This document shows positions 1 to 9,318 of a stretch of 64,000 nucleotides of DNA, in pieces; position 1 is the stretch's first letter, and each line of letters starts with the position of its first letter. The DNA comes from Streptomyces puniciscabiei. GTDB taxonomy: Bacteria > Actinomycetota > Actinomycetes > Streptomycetales > Streptomycetaceae. The position numbers and the translations under genes are program-made. The DNA lies in contig NZ_VFNX01000001.1 in NCBI RefSeq assembly GCF_006715785.1, positions 1,116,001 through 1,180,000 on the forward strand, in the 5' to 3' direction. The notes beneath the pieces are model-generated. The model saw only the letters and a program-made list of their open reading frames with translations, ran no database searches and was not told the origin of the DNA.

Positions 1-1917
1 GGTGTCGACCGGGCCGACGAGCTCGTCGAGACCGTGCAGCCGGGTCAGCAGGTTGGCCTTGCAGCGCAGCACGGGTGAGTCGAGCAGGCGACGGGGCAGG
101 GAGGTGCGCAGGGCGTTGGGTCCTGTTGAGACGTCGCTGAGGAAGCGGCGGAAGGCCGCGAGGAGGAGTCGTTCGTCGGCCAGGCGTTGGGAGCCGAATG
201 CACCGATCAGGCCCAGCACGTTGTTGATGGCGAGGTAGTAGGCGAAGCGTTCGTCGGTGACCTCGTCGGAGACGAAGGTGTCGCTGTGCTCACCGATGCC
301 GGGCAGCCGGGCGTCCAGATCAGCTCGCCGGGACTCGCGGAAGTAGTACCCCTGGTTGTCGCGGTAGTAGCCGCCGGCGGGCCAGCCGTGGCCGTCGAGC
401 ACCAGCAGGGTGTTCTGCTGGTGCGCTTCGAGGGCGACGCCTGCCTCGCTGTCCAGCCAGAGGACGGGGCGCACGACCTGCTTCAGGTAGCGGAGGAACC
501 ACTCAGCTGCAACGGCTCCGACGGGCCGCCCGGTGCGGGCGGCGAGCCTCGCCACGAGTTCGGCCAGCCGGGAGCGCATGGGCCAAGTCCGGTGTTGTGT
601 CGAGGAGTTGCCGATTCCAGGCTCGGGGGCGGGCCGGGGCGACACGAGTCCGGCGACACAGCCGACTTCGTCGGTCGGGCCGAACGGGTTGTGCCGGATC
701 ACCACGTCGAGTCCGGGCACGGGCAGGCCGTCCGGGTCGTCGACGGCGAGCCAGGCCGGGTCACGGACGATGTCGAAGCCGGGGTGTACGGCCTGCCATT
801 GCTTGAACAGGCCGGCGCGCAGCAGCCGGTGCACCTCGACTCCCCGATGGAGTTCCTTGCGCAGGTTCTCGCGGCAGGAGTTGGTGATGCGCACACCGAG
901 CGACAGCTTGAGCATCGCGGGGGCGCCGGATCGGTGGACCGTGCGTACGGAGGAGGTGGGATGCCATTCGGTGCCGAGGGGCCCGAGGTCACGGAGGAGG
1001 CCGGAGTCGAGCAGGGCGGCTACGGGTTCGCGATGGCGCAGCTCGCGAGCCTGCCACGGGTGCAGGGGGAGAGCGGCATGGCTGTCGGGCAGGGGCAGGT
1101 CGGCTTCGGCGAGGCGCCGGGTGAGGTGGCCGGCGGGGACGGGACGACCGCGCTCGGTCCAGGCCGAGTCGGTCGCGAGGAGAGAGGGGGCGACAGCCAT
1201 CCAGTGCAGCGGAAAGGAGCCGCGCAGCTCCGGTGAGTAGAGACGTGTTTCTGCCTCGGTCAGCCCTTCCCGGCTCTTCGGAGTCGGATGGAGGGGGTGC
1301 CCGAGAAGGAGGGCCTGCTCGGCGGAGAGGAAGAGGTCGGAGGCGTCGGTGGGGTGCTCGCGCCGGTCACGGACGAAGGTCGCGGTGCGGCGGAGGGAGT
1401 CGGCCACCCTGGCCACGAGCTCAGCGTCGTCATGAGAGACGGCTGTTCCGGATGCCTGGCCGCGGGAGGCATCGGCCGTGTCCCCGGATGCCTCACGGGC
1501 GAGCAGCGCCGCCAAGGTGACGGCGTCGACGTCCGGGGCGGCGTCGGGGGCGCCGGCCAGGCGTGGTGAACCGAAGCGATGCGAGCCGGTCGGCGACCAG
1601 TAGCGGACCGGCACGAGCAGAGAGGTGCCGCTGGCCGGAAGCGGGAGGAGGAGGGTGCCACAGGCGGGGGCGACGAGGTTGGTCTCGCGTACCCAGCACC
1701 GCAGCAGGTTCTCCACGGCGGCGGCCTCGGCCGCGATGTGCGGGTCGGGATGTTCCAGCAGGTCGGCGCCGGGCTCGGGCAGTCGGGTGAGATCCGCGGT
1801 GCGCCTCTTCTGCCGGGGAACGGACTCGGCGAGCGGCACCGGAGAGGCCGGGGCTGCGGAGTCTCCCTGTTCGTCGGGAGCACCGGAGCTGCCGCCGGGA
1901 GTGGGAGTGGCGTTCAT
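1..1917 (-). CDS. IucA/IucC-family NIS siderophore synthetase (3' end outside window)
   Basis: ATP-dependent synthetase that condenses a carboxylate such as citrate with an amine or hydroxylamine in siderophore assembly, in the cytoplasm. The reading frame is open from the ATG at 1917 to the window edge (639 codons, no stop seen). Family-like stretches are visible: LLGHPLHPTPKSREG (ATP-site region, first half), HPWQARE, LKLSLGVRITNSCREN, EAHQQNTLVVLDG and YYRDNQGYYF. The first 55 or so residues are a Pro/Ser-rich extension before the usual start of the domain. The ATG is preceded by AAGAGGAG at good spacing. The gene lies 283 bp downstream of an aminotransferase on the same strand, so the pair looks like an NIS (desferrioxamine/rhizobactin-like) siderophore locus. 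No iron box matching TTAGGTTAGGCTAACCTAA was seen nearby. Substrate cannot be read from the sequence. Confidence 0.9.
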   Translation of the reverse strand, partial: MNATPTPGGSSGAPDEQGDSAAPASPVPLAESVPRQKRRTADLTRLPEPGADLLEHPDPHIAAEAAAVENLLRCWVRETNLVAPACGTLLLPLPASGTSLLVPVRYWSPTGSHRFGSPRLAGAPDAAPDVDAVTLAALLAREASGDTADASRGQASGTAVSHDDAELVARVADSLRRTATFVRDRREHPTDASDLFLSAEQALLLGHPLHPTPKSREGLTEAETRLYSPELRGSFPLHWMAVAPSLLATDSAWTERGRPVPAGHLTRRLAEADLPLPDSHAALPLHPWQARELRHREPVAALLDSGLLRDLGPLGTEWHPTSSVRTVHRSGAPAMLKLSLGVRITNSCRENLRKELHRGVEVHRLLRAGLFKQWQAVHPGFDIVRDPAWLAVDDPDGLPVPGLDVVIRHNPFGPTDEVGCVAGLVSPRPAPEPGIGNSSTQHRTWPMRSRLAELVARLAARTGRPVGAVAAEWFLRYLKQVVRPVLWLDSEAGVALEAHQQNTLLVLDGHGWPAGGYYRDNQGYYFRESRRADLDARLPGIGEHSDTFVSDEVTDERFAYYLAINNVLGLIGAFGSQRLADERLLLAAFRRFLSDVSTGPNALRTSLPRRLLDSPVLRCKANLLTRLHGLDELVGPVDT

Positions 1918-2200
1918 GACGGCTCCTCTTGGCTGGCTGGGGGTGGTACTGGGCTCGTCCCGTCGCTCTGTCGCCGTTCCACCGCGGCCGATGGTCGCCT
2001 CGGCGGCGTCGGCGGCCGGCCTGGCCGCGCCGCCGGGCCAGGTCGGCGGGGAGAGCGGGTGTGGGCGAGAGGACTCTGGATGTGTCATGGGAGGCCGTTT
2101 TGGCCTGAATGCCCTTGAAAGGAGGTGCAGTTGGATGAGAAGGGCAGGGGATCGGAAGACCGGTGTCGGTTTCCAGGACCGGTCGGCATCGGTGTGGGCC

Positions 2201-3655
2201 TCAGCCCGCGCGCCGGCCAGGGCCGTGGTGTCTGCCGTGCTGTGGGCCGTGCTCTTCGTGGTCGCGAGCGACCGCGGCCACCGCGTCCGACAGGCGGTCC
2301 AGAACGGCCGCTGCCTGCTCCTCGCTGATCGTGAGCGGTGGAAGCAGCCGGACCACGGCCGAGTGGCGGCCGCCGAGTTCGACGATCAAGCCGCGCTGGA
2401 GACACTCCCGCTGCACTGCCACGGCGAGTTCGGGCGCGGCCGGACGGGGAGCGTGAGGGGGTTCCGGATCCGAGGCCGCGGGGTGGTGGTCGAGGGGCTC
2501 GGAAACGGCGCCCGCCGGGTCCACCAGCTCGACCCCGAGCATCAGTCCACGCCCCCGCACCTCGCCCACGCACGCGAAGGTGTCGGCGAGTTCCCCGAGG
2601 CGGTTCAGCATGCGGGAGCCGAGGTCGGCCGCTCGTTCGGCGAGGCCGTTCTCTCGGACGAACGCAAGGGTCGCGGTGCCCGCGGCCATGGCGAGCTGGT
2701 TGCCCCGGAAGGTTCCCGCGTGGGCGCCGGGTGGCCAGACGTCGAGATCGTCGCGGTAGACGATCACTGCCAGCGGGAGGCTGCCGCCGACGGCCTTGGA
2801 CAGGACCATGACGTCGGGGGTGATGCCGCTGTGGTCGACGGCCCAGAAGGCGCCCGTCCTGCCCACTCCGGTCTGGATCTCGTCGGCGATCAGCGGGATG
2901 GACCGGTCCGCCGTGAGCCGGCGCATACGGCGCAGCCAGTCGTCGGGGCCGGGAATCACCCCGCCCTCGCCCTGGACGGGTTCGAGGATCATCCCGGCGG
3001 GCAGGGGCACGCCCGACTTGGGATCATCGAGAAGAGACTCGGTCCACCGGGCGGCGAGTTCGGCGCCGTGCGGTCCGCCGACACCGAAGGGGCAGCGATA
3101 GTCCTGCGGATAGGGCAGGCGGGCGACCTGGACGTCACGGGCGCCGCCGGAGGCGGCCAGGGCGCCGGCGGTCATGCCGTGGTAGGCGCCGGTGAAGGCG
3201 AGGATGCCGGTGCGGCCGGTCGCGGCGCGGACCAGTTTGAGTGCGGCCTCGACGGCGTCGGTACCGGCCGGACCGCAGAACTGGACGCGGGCGCGGTCGG
3301 CGAGGCCGGGCGGGAGGGTGCGGAACAGCTCGGTGATGAAGGCGTCCTTCACGGGGGTCGCCAGGTCGAGGACGGAGAGCGGAGCGCCGGAGTCGAGGAC
3401 CCTGCGGATGGCTTCCAGGACGACCGGATGGTTGTGCCCGAGGGCGAGGGTGCCGGCGCCGGAGAGACAGTCCAGGTAGCGGCGGCCGTCGGCGCCCTCG
3501 ATGGTGAGCCCTCGCGCCCGGACCGGGACGATGGGCAGGGCCCGGGCATAGGTACGGGCGGAGGATTCACGCGCCGACTGGCGTCTGAGGATCCCCTCGT
3601 GCACAGCACGCGCTTCCCCGTGCATGCCCCCAGCCCTCGACTCCGTAACGGCCAC
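2201..3655 (-). CDS. Diaminobutyrate--2-oxoglutarate-type aminotransferase (class III, PLP)
   Basis: PLP-dependent class III aminotransferase, 484 residues. Visible motifs are LDCLSGAGTLALGHNHP, the phosphate-binding GPAGTDAVEAALKL, FTGAYHGMTAGALA, LIADEIQTGVGRTG and VMVLSKAVGG, which carries the Schiff-base lysine. It most resembles the DABA aminotransferases (RhbA type) that make diaminobutyrate from aspartate semialdehyde and glutamate, as a precursor of diaminopropane-containing siderophores; this fits the NIS synthetase downstream. The GTG at 3655 is preferred because GGGGAGGA lies about 9 bases upstream; an in-frame ATG at 3625 is an alternative. The last 25 residues are His/Arg/Gly-rich and probably not structured. 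A decarboxylase and further siderophore genes would be expected outside the window. Confidence 0.88.
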   Translation of the reverse strand: MAVTESRAGGMHGEARAVHEGILRRQSARESSARTYARALPIVPVRARGLTIEGADGRRYLDCLSGAGTLALGHNHPVVLEAIRRVLDSGAPLSVLDLATPVKDAFITELFRTLPPGLADRARVQFCGPAGTDAVEAALKLVRAATGRTGILAFTGAYHGMTAGALAASGGARDVQVARLPYPQDYRCPFGVGGPHGAELAARWTESLLDDPKSGVPLPAGMILEPVQGEGGVIPGPDDWLRRMRRLTADRSIPLIADEIQTGVGRTGAFWAVDHSGITPDVMVLSKAVGGSLPLAVIVYRDDLDVWPPGAHAGTFRGNQLAMAAGTATLAFVRENGLAERAADLGSRMLNRLGELADTFACVGEVRGRGLMLGVELVDPAGAVSEPLDHHPAASDPEPPHAPRPAAPELAVAVQRECLQRGLIVELGGRHSAVVRLLPPLTISEEQAAAVLDRLSDAVAAVARDHEEHGPQHGRHHGPGRRAG

Positions 3656-4152
3656 GGCTCGCTGTCCTCCCCGCTGTCCAGAGGCGAGTTGATCCGCGGG
3701 GACCGGGTGCAGGCAGCTGGCCCCCCACCGCTACAACCGTGGACCGGTCGACGGGTTACGGGTTCGCGCAAGATCATGCCACGACGGGACGGCGGCCGGC
3801 CCGGTGCCGCGTCGCGGAGGGCGGTCCGCCGGCGGAATGCACGACTCCGTGCGGCGTGGTCCGGACGGCCGGACGCGCGCCCGGACGGGCGGGCGCGGCC
3901 GTCGCAGGGAGGCGGCAACGCGCGAGGCCGTCTCGGTGAGTGGACGTCAAATCGGGCAATTCACAGGTGGTTGGCCTGGTCAGACGGCTTGTAGCCGAAC
4001 CGTTGCCGTTCCGTCGGAAGTCCCCCACAGCGAGCGCATAGTGTGTGTTGCCGTTCCTAGACGGTCGTGAGACCGGCATGAACTCCTCATGGGTTCCGGG
4101 CCGGTGGCGCGGCCGAAGCGCCGAGTACCTTCACAGCAGGGGGAATCACAGC
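3656..4152. other. Divergent intergenic region, no gene seen
   Basis: This 497-bp stretch separates the minus-strand siderophore aminotransferase from the plus-strand protease, so it must hold two divergent promoters. Open frames here are in all phases and lack ribosome binding sites or family features. I searched by eye for the 19-bp DmdR/DtxR iron box expected in front of a siderophore operon and did not find one. Confidence 0.5.
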
Positions 4153-5376
4153 ATGCGATCGATACGGCCGTCGTTCACCGTTCGGCGAGGGAGGGGCCCC
4201 CGCCGTGCCTCCCCCGCACTGGCGGCGGTCGCCCTCGCCTCGGCGCTGGCGCTGACCGCCACCGCCTGCAACAGCGACGACAAGGCCGACGGCAAGCCGA
4301 CCGCATCGGCGACCGCGGCCGGCTCCGGCGACGGAAAGATCAGGATCCCGGACGACCTCAAGCAGAGGCTCAAGGAGCACGGGATCGACATCGACAAGTG
4401 GAAGAACGGCGCCTGGAAGAACTGGAACAAGGAAGACTGGCTGCGCGAGGCCAACGACTTCATCAACCCGATCATCAAGGGCCTGTGGGACCCCAACCGG
4501 ATGCGCCACGCCAACGACCCGAACAAGGGTGTCAACGACAACGACATCTCCGGTGACCAGGGCGTGACGGACCCGACCCCGCAGCCGGTGAAGGCTCAGG
4601 CGGTCACGCCGCCGTACCACACCAACGCGGCCACCTCGGGGAAGGTGTTCTTCGACTCCCCCGAGGGCCACATGGTGTGCTCCGGCACGGTCGTCGCGGA
4701 CCCCGCGCACCCGGGCAAGTCCAACCTGGTCTGGACGGCGGGCCACTGTGTGCACGCGGGCAAGAACGGCGGCTGGTACCGCAACATGGCGTTCGTGCCG
4801 TCGTACAACAACTCCGGCAAGTCGGTGGCTCAGCTGCAGAACGCCAGCCGGTCCGAGATCGCCCCGTACGGCGTCTGGTGGGCCGATGCGGCGCGGACCT
4901 CGCAGCAGTGGATCGACCAGGGCGGTGAGACCGGCGGCAACGGTGCCCCGTACGACTTCGCGGTGATCCATGTGACGCCGGAGCAGGGCAACGGCGGCAA
5001 GTCGCTGGAGGAGACCGTCGGCGGGGCGCTGCCGGTGAACTTCGACGCCCCCGCGGTGCCGAAGGTCAGCGGCATCACCGCGTCCGGCTACCCGGAAGCG
5101 GCTCCGTTCGACGGGCAGCTGCTCTACCAGTGCACGGACAAGCCGGGCCGGCTGTCCATCGAGCAGTCGGCCCCGACGATGTACCGGATCGGCTGCACGA
5201 TGACCGCGGGTTCCTCCGGAGGTGGCTGGGTGGAGACCGGTGCCGACGGTAAGCCGGCGCTGGTGTCCAACACGTCGATCGGCCCAGTGTCTTCGGGGTG
5301 GCTGGCCGGTCCTCGGTTCGGTTCTGTGGCCAAGGGCGTATACCGGTCGGTCAGCAAGAAGTTTGCCGGGCAGTAG
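4153..5376 (+). CDS. Exported trypsin-like serine protease (lipoprotein signal)
   Basis: 407-residue secreted protease. The N-terminus has an Arg-rich n-region, a hydrophobic stretch (LAAVALASALALTATAC) and a lipobox ending in TATAC followed by NSDDKAD, so it is probably lipid-anchored outside the membrane. A charged segment follows (residues about 55-130, KEHGIDIDKWKNGAWKNW). The chymotrypsin-fold domain carries all three catalytic residues in order: His in VWTAGHC, Asp in APYDFAVIH and Ser in TAGSSGGGW. The ATG at 4153 is chosen over longer in-frame starts because AGGGGGAA precedes it and the signal peptide begins there. It stands alone, with a strong bidirectional terminator after it. The substrate is unknown. 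Confidence 0.9.
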   Translation: MRSIRPSFTVRRGRGPRRASPALAAVALASALALTATACNSDDKADGKPTASATAAGSGDGKIRIPDDLKQRLKEHGIDIDKWKNGAWKNWNKEDWLREANDFINPIIKGLWDPNRMRHANDPNKGVNDNDISGDQGVTDPTPQPVKAQAVTPPYHTNAATSGKVFFDSPEGHMVCSGTVVADPAHPGKSNLVWTAGHCVHAGKNGGWYRNMAFVPSYNNSGKSVAQLQNASRSEIAPYGVWWADAARTSQQWIDQGGETGGNGAPYDFAVIHVTPEQGNGGKSLEETVGGALPVNFDAPAVPKVSGITASGYPEAAPFDGQLLYQCTDKPGRLSIEQSAPTMYRIGCTMTAGSSGGGWVETGADGKPALVSNTSIGPVSSGWLAGPRFGSVAKGVYRSVSKKFAGQ

Positions 5377-5485
5377 ACGGGAAGCGTGGCGCTCTCGCCG
5401 TGGGTGGAGCTGCGCGTCGGCGGCTGACGGTCGTCTGCGGCTGGTCGCGCAGTCCCCGCGCCCCTGACGGGGCGCGGGGCGTGGA

Positions 5486-5520
5486 AAAGGCCCGCCCCCT
5501 CATAAGGGGAGCGGGCCTTT
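5486..5520. terminator. Bidirectional rho-independent-type hairpin
   Basis: A 15-bp stem with one bulged A and a 4-base loop (CATA), flanked by AAA on the left and TTT on the right, lies between the convergent ends of the protease gene (stop 5376) and hflX (stop 5535). The A/T tracts allow it to work in both directions. Confidence 0.85.
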
Positions 5521-5534
5521 CGTACAGCCGGGGG

Positions 5535-7025
5535 TCAGGCCGCCGAGACCGGTGCGTACGGCGCCAGGTCCGCCGCCAGTTCCTCGTGGACCCGGACCTT
5601 GAGCAGGGTGCCCTCCGCGGTGTGCTCCTCGGAGATCACCTCGCCCTCGGTGTGGGCGCGGGCGACGAGCTTGCCGTGGGTGTACGGCACGAGCGCCTCG
5701 ACCTCGACCGCCGGGCGCGGCAGCTCGTCGTCGATCAGGGCGAGCAGTTTCTCCAGGCCCCGGCCGGTGCGGGCCGAGACGGCGATGGAGCGCTTCTCGA
5801 CCCTGAGCAGCCGCTGGAGGACCAGCGGGTCGGCCGCGTCCGCCTTGTTGATCACGACGATCTCGGGCACGTCGGTGGCGCCGACGTCCCGGATCACCTC
5901 GCGTACGGCGGCGAGCTGCTCCTCCGGGTTCGGGTGCGAACCGTCCACCACGTGCAGGATCAGGTCGGAGTCGCCGACCTCCTCCATGGTGGAGCGGAAC
6001 GCCTCTACCAGGTGGTGCGGCAGGTGCCGGACGAAGCCGACGGTGTCCGCCAGCGTGTACAGGCGACCGCTCGGGGTCTCGGCGCGTCGGACGGTCGGGT
6101 CCAGGGTCGCGAACAGGGCGTTCTCGACCAGGACACCGGCGCCCGTGAGCCGGTTGAGCAGGGAGGACTTGCCGGCGTTGGTGTAGCCCGCGATGGCGAC
6201 GGACGGCACCTTGTTGCGCCGGCGTTCCTGCCGCTTGATCTCGCGGCCGGTCTTCATGTCCGCGATCTCCCGGCGCATCTTCGCCATCTTCTCGCGGATC
6301 CGCCGCCGGTCCGTCTCGATCTTGGTCTCACCGGGGCCACGCGTGGCGAGGCCGCCGCGACCGCCACCCATCTGCCGGGACAGCGACTGACCCCAGCCGC
6401 GCAGCCGCGGCAGCATGTACTGCATCTGCGCGAGCGCGACCTGCGCCTTGCCCTCTCGGGACTTGGCGTGCTGGGCGAAGATGTCCAGGATCAGGGCCGT
6501 ACGGTCGATGACCTTGACCTTGACGACGTCCTCCAGCTGGATCAGCTGGCCCGGGCTCAGCTCACCGTCGCAGATGACCGTGTCCGCGCCCGTCTCGAGG
6601 ACGATGTCGCGCAGCTCCTGGGCCTTGCCGGAGCCGATGTAGGTGGCCGCGTCGGGCTTGTCGCGGCGCTGGATCACGCCGTCGAGCACGAGCGCGCCCG
6701 CGGTCTCCGCGAGGGCGGCCAGCTCCGCGAGGGAGTTCTCGGCGTCCTGTGCGGTGCCGGTGGTCCACACCCCGACGAGCACGACCCGCTCCAGGCGGAG
6801 CTGCCGGTACTCGACCTCGGTGACGTCCTCCAGCTCGGTGGACAGGCCCGCCACACGGCGCAGGGCCGCGCGCTCGGAGCGGTCGAACTGGTCGCCGTCC
6901 CGCTCGCCGTCGATCTCGTGGCTCCAGGCGACGTCCTCTTCCATCAGGGCATCGGCCCGAAGACCCTCGGGATAGGCGTGCGCGAGGCGCTTGGTGTCCT
7001 GGGAAGGGGAAGAAGAGGAGGTCAT
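5535..7025 (-). CDS. hflX: GTPase HflX (ribosome-splitting GTPase)
   Basis: 496-residue GTPase of the HflX family, which binds 50S subunits and splits or rescues stalled ribosomes under stress. Residues about 75-240 form the HflX N-terminal domain with the hallmark DAATYIGSGKAQEL, followed by the coiled linker rich in Arg/Glu and the Gly-rich GGGRGGLATRGPGETKIETD motif. The G domain has G1 GYTNAGKSS near residue 278, G3 DTVGFV, G4 NKAD and G5 SARTGRG. The ATG at 7025 has AAGGA in front of it; an upstream in-frame extension has no ribosome site. It sits downstream of the M1 peptidase and RSH genes on the same strand. Confidence 0.95.
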   Translation of the reverse strand: MTSSSSPSQDTKRLAHAYPEGLRADALMEEDVAWSHEIDGERDGDQFDRSERAALRRVAGLSTELEDVTEVEYRQLRLERVVLVGVWTTGTAQDAENSLAELAALAETAGALVLDGVIQRRDKPDAATYIGSGKAQELRDIVLETGADTVICDGELSPGQLIQLEDVVKVKVIDRTALILDIFAQHAKSREGKAQVALAQMQYMLPRLRGWGQSLSRQMGGGRGGLATRGPGETKIETDRRRIREKMAKMRREIADMKTGREIKRQERRRNKVPSVAIAGYTNAGKSSLLNRLTGAGVLVENALFATLDPTVRRAETPSGRLYTLADTVGFVRHLPHHLVEAFRSTMEEVGDSDLILHVVDGSHPNPEEQLAAVREVIRDVGATDVPEIVVINKADAADPLVLQRLLRVEKRSIAVSARTGRGLEKLLALIDDELPRPAVEVEALVPYTHGKLVARAHTEGEVISEEHTAEGTLLKVRVHEELAADLAPYAPVSAA

Positions 7026-7184
7026 TGGATCCTTACGTCGATGGGATGCCGTTACGGCGTCGGCAGGGCGGTCCTGCGGGCCCGCACCTGTGTTGTCAAC
7101 GTATGGGTACCCCGGGAGATTCCCGTGTCCCGTCTCACGCCGACCCGAAGATGGTCGCACGAGGCGGCCCGTCTCGTCACCGTG

Positions 7185-8735
7185 TTATCGCCGGGCGCGC
7201 GGCTTGGCCGCCTTGGGCGGCGACGTGGGCTTCCAGTCCGGGTGACCGGGCATCGGCGGGGTCTTCTCGCCGTACAGCCAGGCCTGGAAGAAGTCGCTCA
7301 GGTCACGGCCGGAGACCGTGGAGGCCAGCCGGATGAAGTCGGCGGTGCCGGCGGTGGAGTCCCGGTAGTCGCGGACCCACGTCCGCTCCAGGCGTTCGAA
7401 GGCCGGCCGGCCGATCTCCTGCCGCAGGGCGTAGAGCACGAGCGCGGCACCGTCGTAGATGTTCGGCCGGAAGATGCTGATCTTCTGGCCGGGGGCGGGC
7501 GCCTTGGGCAGGGCGGGCGGGCCGCCGGCTGCGCGCCAGCGGTCGGAGGCGCCGTACGCCGTCTTCATGCGGTCCGCCATGGGCCGGTGCGCGTGCTCCT
7601 CGGCGTACAGGGCCTCGTACCAGGTGGCATGCCCCTCGTTCAGCCAGACGTCGGACCAGGTGCGGGGGCTGACGCTGTCGCCGAACCACTGGTGGGACAG
7701 CTCGTGCACCATGATCGACTCGACGTACCACTTGGGGTAGGCGGGATCGGTGAACAGGTCCTTCTCGAAGAGGGACAGGGTCTGTGTCTCCAGTTCGAAC
7801 CCGGTGGAGGCCTGTGCCATGAGGAGGCCGTACGTCTCGAAGGGGTATTTCCCGACCTTGCTCTCCATCCAGGCGATCTGGTCCGGCGTCTTGGCGAGCC
7901 AGGGTTCGAGGGCCTTGGCGTCGGCGCTGGGCACGACGTCACGCATCGGCAGCCCGTCCGGTCCCTTGCGGTGCAGCACGGAGGACCGGCCGATGGACAC
8001 CTGGGCGAGTTCGGTGGCCATGGGGTGCTGGGTGCGATAGGTCCAGGTGGTGGTGCGGCCGGCCCGGTCCACTCCGACGGGCAGGCCGTTGGCGACGGCG
8101 GTGTAGCCCTTCGGGGCGGTGATGTGGAAGGTGAACATCGCCTTGTCGGACGGGTGGTCGTTGCACGGGAAGACCAGGTGGGCGGCGTCGGCCTGGTTGG
8201 CCATGGCGAGTCCGTCGGAGGTGCGCACCCACCCGCCGTCGCCGTCCTTGGCGACGGCGGGATCGCTGGTGTGCCTGACCGTGATCAGGGTCCGGCTGCC
8301 CTCCGGGAGACCGTGTTCCGGGGTGACGACCAGATCCTCGCCCGCGGTGGTGAAGGTCGCGGGACGCCCGTCCACGTCGACGGACTGCACGGTGCCGTGC
8401 GTGAAGTCGAGGTTGATCCGGTCCAGGTCTGCGGTGGTCCGGGCGTCGATGGTGGTGACGGCCTGCAGCGGCTTGTCGTTGCTGCCGGGGTAGGTGAAGG
8501 ACAGGTCGTACGACGCCACGTCGTAGCCCGGGTTGCCCAGGTACGGGAAGAGCCGGTCGCCCACGCCGAGGGGCTTGGGCGGGGCCGCGGCCGCGAGGAG
8601 ACAGAGGGAGACGGCGGAGGCGAGCAGGGCCGCCTTCCGGCGCCGGGAGAGCTGGAGGTGGGTCCGGGGCTGGGTCCTGGACTGAGTCCGGGACTCGGAG
8701 CAGGCACGGAGGCCGACGCGGGGGTTGAGCAGCAT
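7185..8735 (-). CDS. Secreted M1-family zinc metallopeptidase
   Basis: 516-residue aminopeptidase-N-like enzyme. An N-terminal signal or anchor segment (RRRKAALLASAVSLCLLAAAA) follows a short repetitive stretch (SRTQSRTQPRT). The catalytic zinc motif HELSHQW lies near residue 342, with the third ligand in LNEGHATW 18 residues later. The N-terminal-amine-binding Glu motif, usually GAMEN, reads GFELE here, as in several actinobacterial members. It is shorter than classical PepN (about 850 residues) because it lacks the large C-terminal domain, giving a compact M1 enzyme acting outside the cell. Its upstream region is a long repeat array rather than another gene. The stop is TAA, 159 bp before the start of hflX. 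Confidence 0.9.
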   Translation of the reverse strand: MLLNPRVGLRACSESRTQSRTQPRTHLQLSRRRKAALLASAVSLCLLAAAAPPKPLGVGDRLFPYLGNPGYDVASYDLSFTYPGSNDKPLQAVTTIDARTTADLDRINLDFTHGTVQSVDVDGRPATFTTAGEDLVVTPEHGLPEGSRTLITVRHTSDPAVAKDGDGGWVRTSDGLAMANQADAAHLVFPCNDHPSDKAMFTFHITAPKGYTAVANGLPVGVDRAGRTTTWTYRTQHPMATELAQVSIGRSSVLHRKGPDGLPMRDVVPSADAKALEPWLAKTPDQIAWMESKVGKYPFETYGLLMAQASTGFELETQTLSLFEKDLFTDPAYPKWYVESIMVHELSHQWFGDSVSPRTWSDVWLNEGHATWYEALYAEEHAHRPMADRMKTAYGASDRWRAAGGPPALPKAPAPGQKISIFRPNIYDGAALVLYALRQEIGRPAFERLERTWVRDYRDSTAGTADFIRLASTVSGRDLSDFFQAWLYGEKTPPMPGHPDWKPTSPPKAAKPRARR

Positions 8736-8835
8736 GCACCACCGCTACCAGTGCGTTCCCGGGCTACGACGGCGACTCGCGCCCGGCCCACCCGATCGGG
8801 TTCGGTTCCGAGGGCCTTCTGCGCAAGACCGGCAG

Positions 8836-9143
8836 CCCTCTGGCCAAGGCCCCGGCAGCCTCTGGCCCAGGTCCAGCAGCTCTCTGGCCCAGGCCCAGCA
8901 GCTCTTTGATCCCGGACCGGCGCACTCTGATCCCGGCCCGACACCCCTCTGGTCCAGGCCCGGCAGCCCTCTGGCCAAGGCCCCAGCAGGCCTCTGGCTC
9001 AGCTCCAGCAGCTCTCTGGCCCAGGCCCAGCAGCTCACTGATCCCGGCCCGACACGCTTCTGGCCCAGGCCCGGCAGCCCTCTGGCCAGAGCCCGGCAGC
9101 CCTCCGACCCGGCCCCCGGCAGTCTTCGATCCCACCTGCGGCG
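8836..9143. repeat. Intergenic minisatellite: 21-23 bp units in a ~131-bp higher-order repeat
   Basis: Between rshA and the M1 peptidase lies a run of about 14 imperfect tandem units of 21-23 bp with consensus near CTCTGGCCCAGGCCCAGCAG. Six successive units (23, 21, 22, 21, 21 and 23 bp) form a 131-bp block starting at 8836; the same order restarts at 8967 with one unit lost (111 bp), and again at 9078. Unit lengths are not multiples of three and all frames stay open, so it is more likely non-coding DNA than a repeat protein. The whole 8736-9318 gap holds no gene I can support. Confidence 0.85.
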
Positions 9144-9318
9144 CCCGGCCTCGTACCGAGCGCGCCGTCAAGCCCCGGCGCTGCTCACCCGCCCCCGCGC
9201 TCCTCACTAGCCTCCAGCGCTCCCCGGTTGCCTCCAGCGCTCCCGGGTTGCATCCAGCGCCCGGGTCGCGAGAAGTACCAACGGTCGCGTTCGGAGCACC
9301 CCAGTCACATCGCGCCCC

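Noticed and set aside
1918..2200. Possible small gene in the gap between the two siderophore genes
   Set aside because: No minus-strand frame with start and ribosome site fits; only a short hairpin (AGGCC-gtttt-GGCCT at 2092) is seen.
2116..3994. Plus-strand reading frame opening at ATG 2135 with a perfect AAAGGAGGT ribosome-like sequence
   Set aside because: It lies antisense to the clearly recognisable aminotransferase on the minus strand; its translation shows no family features and the open frame is explained by high GC content.
5298..8909. Very long plus-strand open frame (about 1,200 codons)
   Set aside because: It is the complement of hflX and the M1 peptidase, both with full sets of family motifs.
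8764..9207. Possible Gly/Pro-rich repeat protein from the minisatellite at 8.8 kb
   Set aside because: All frames on both strands are open across the repeat, unit lengths vary by one or two bases, and no ribosome site precedes any start.
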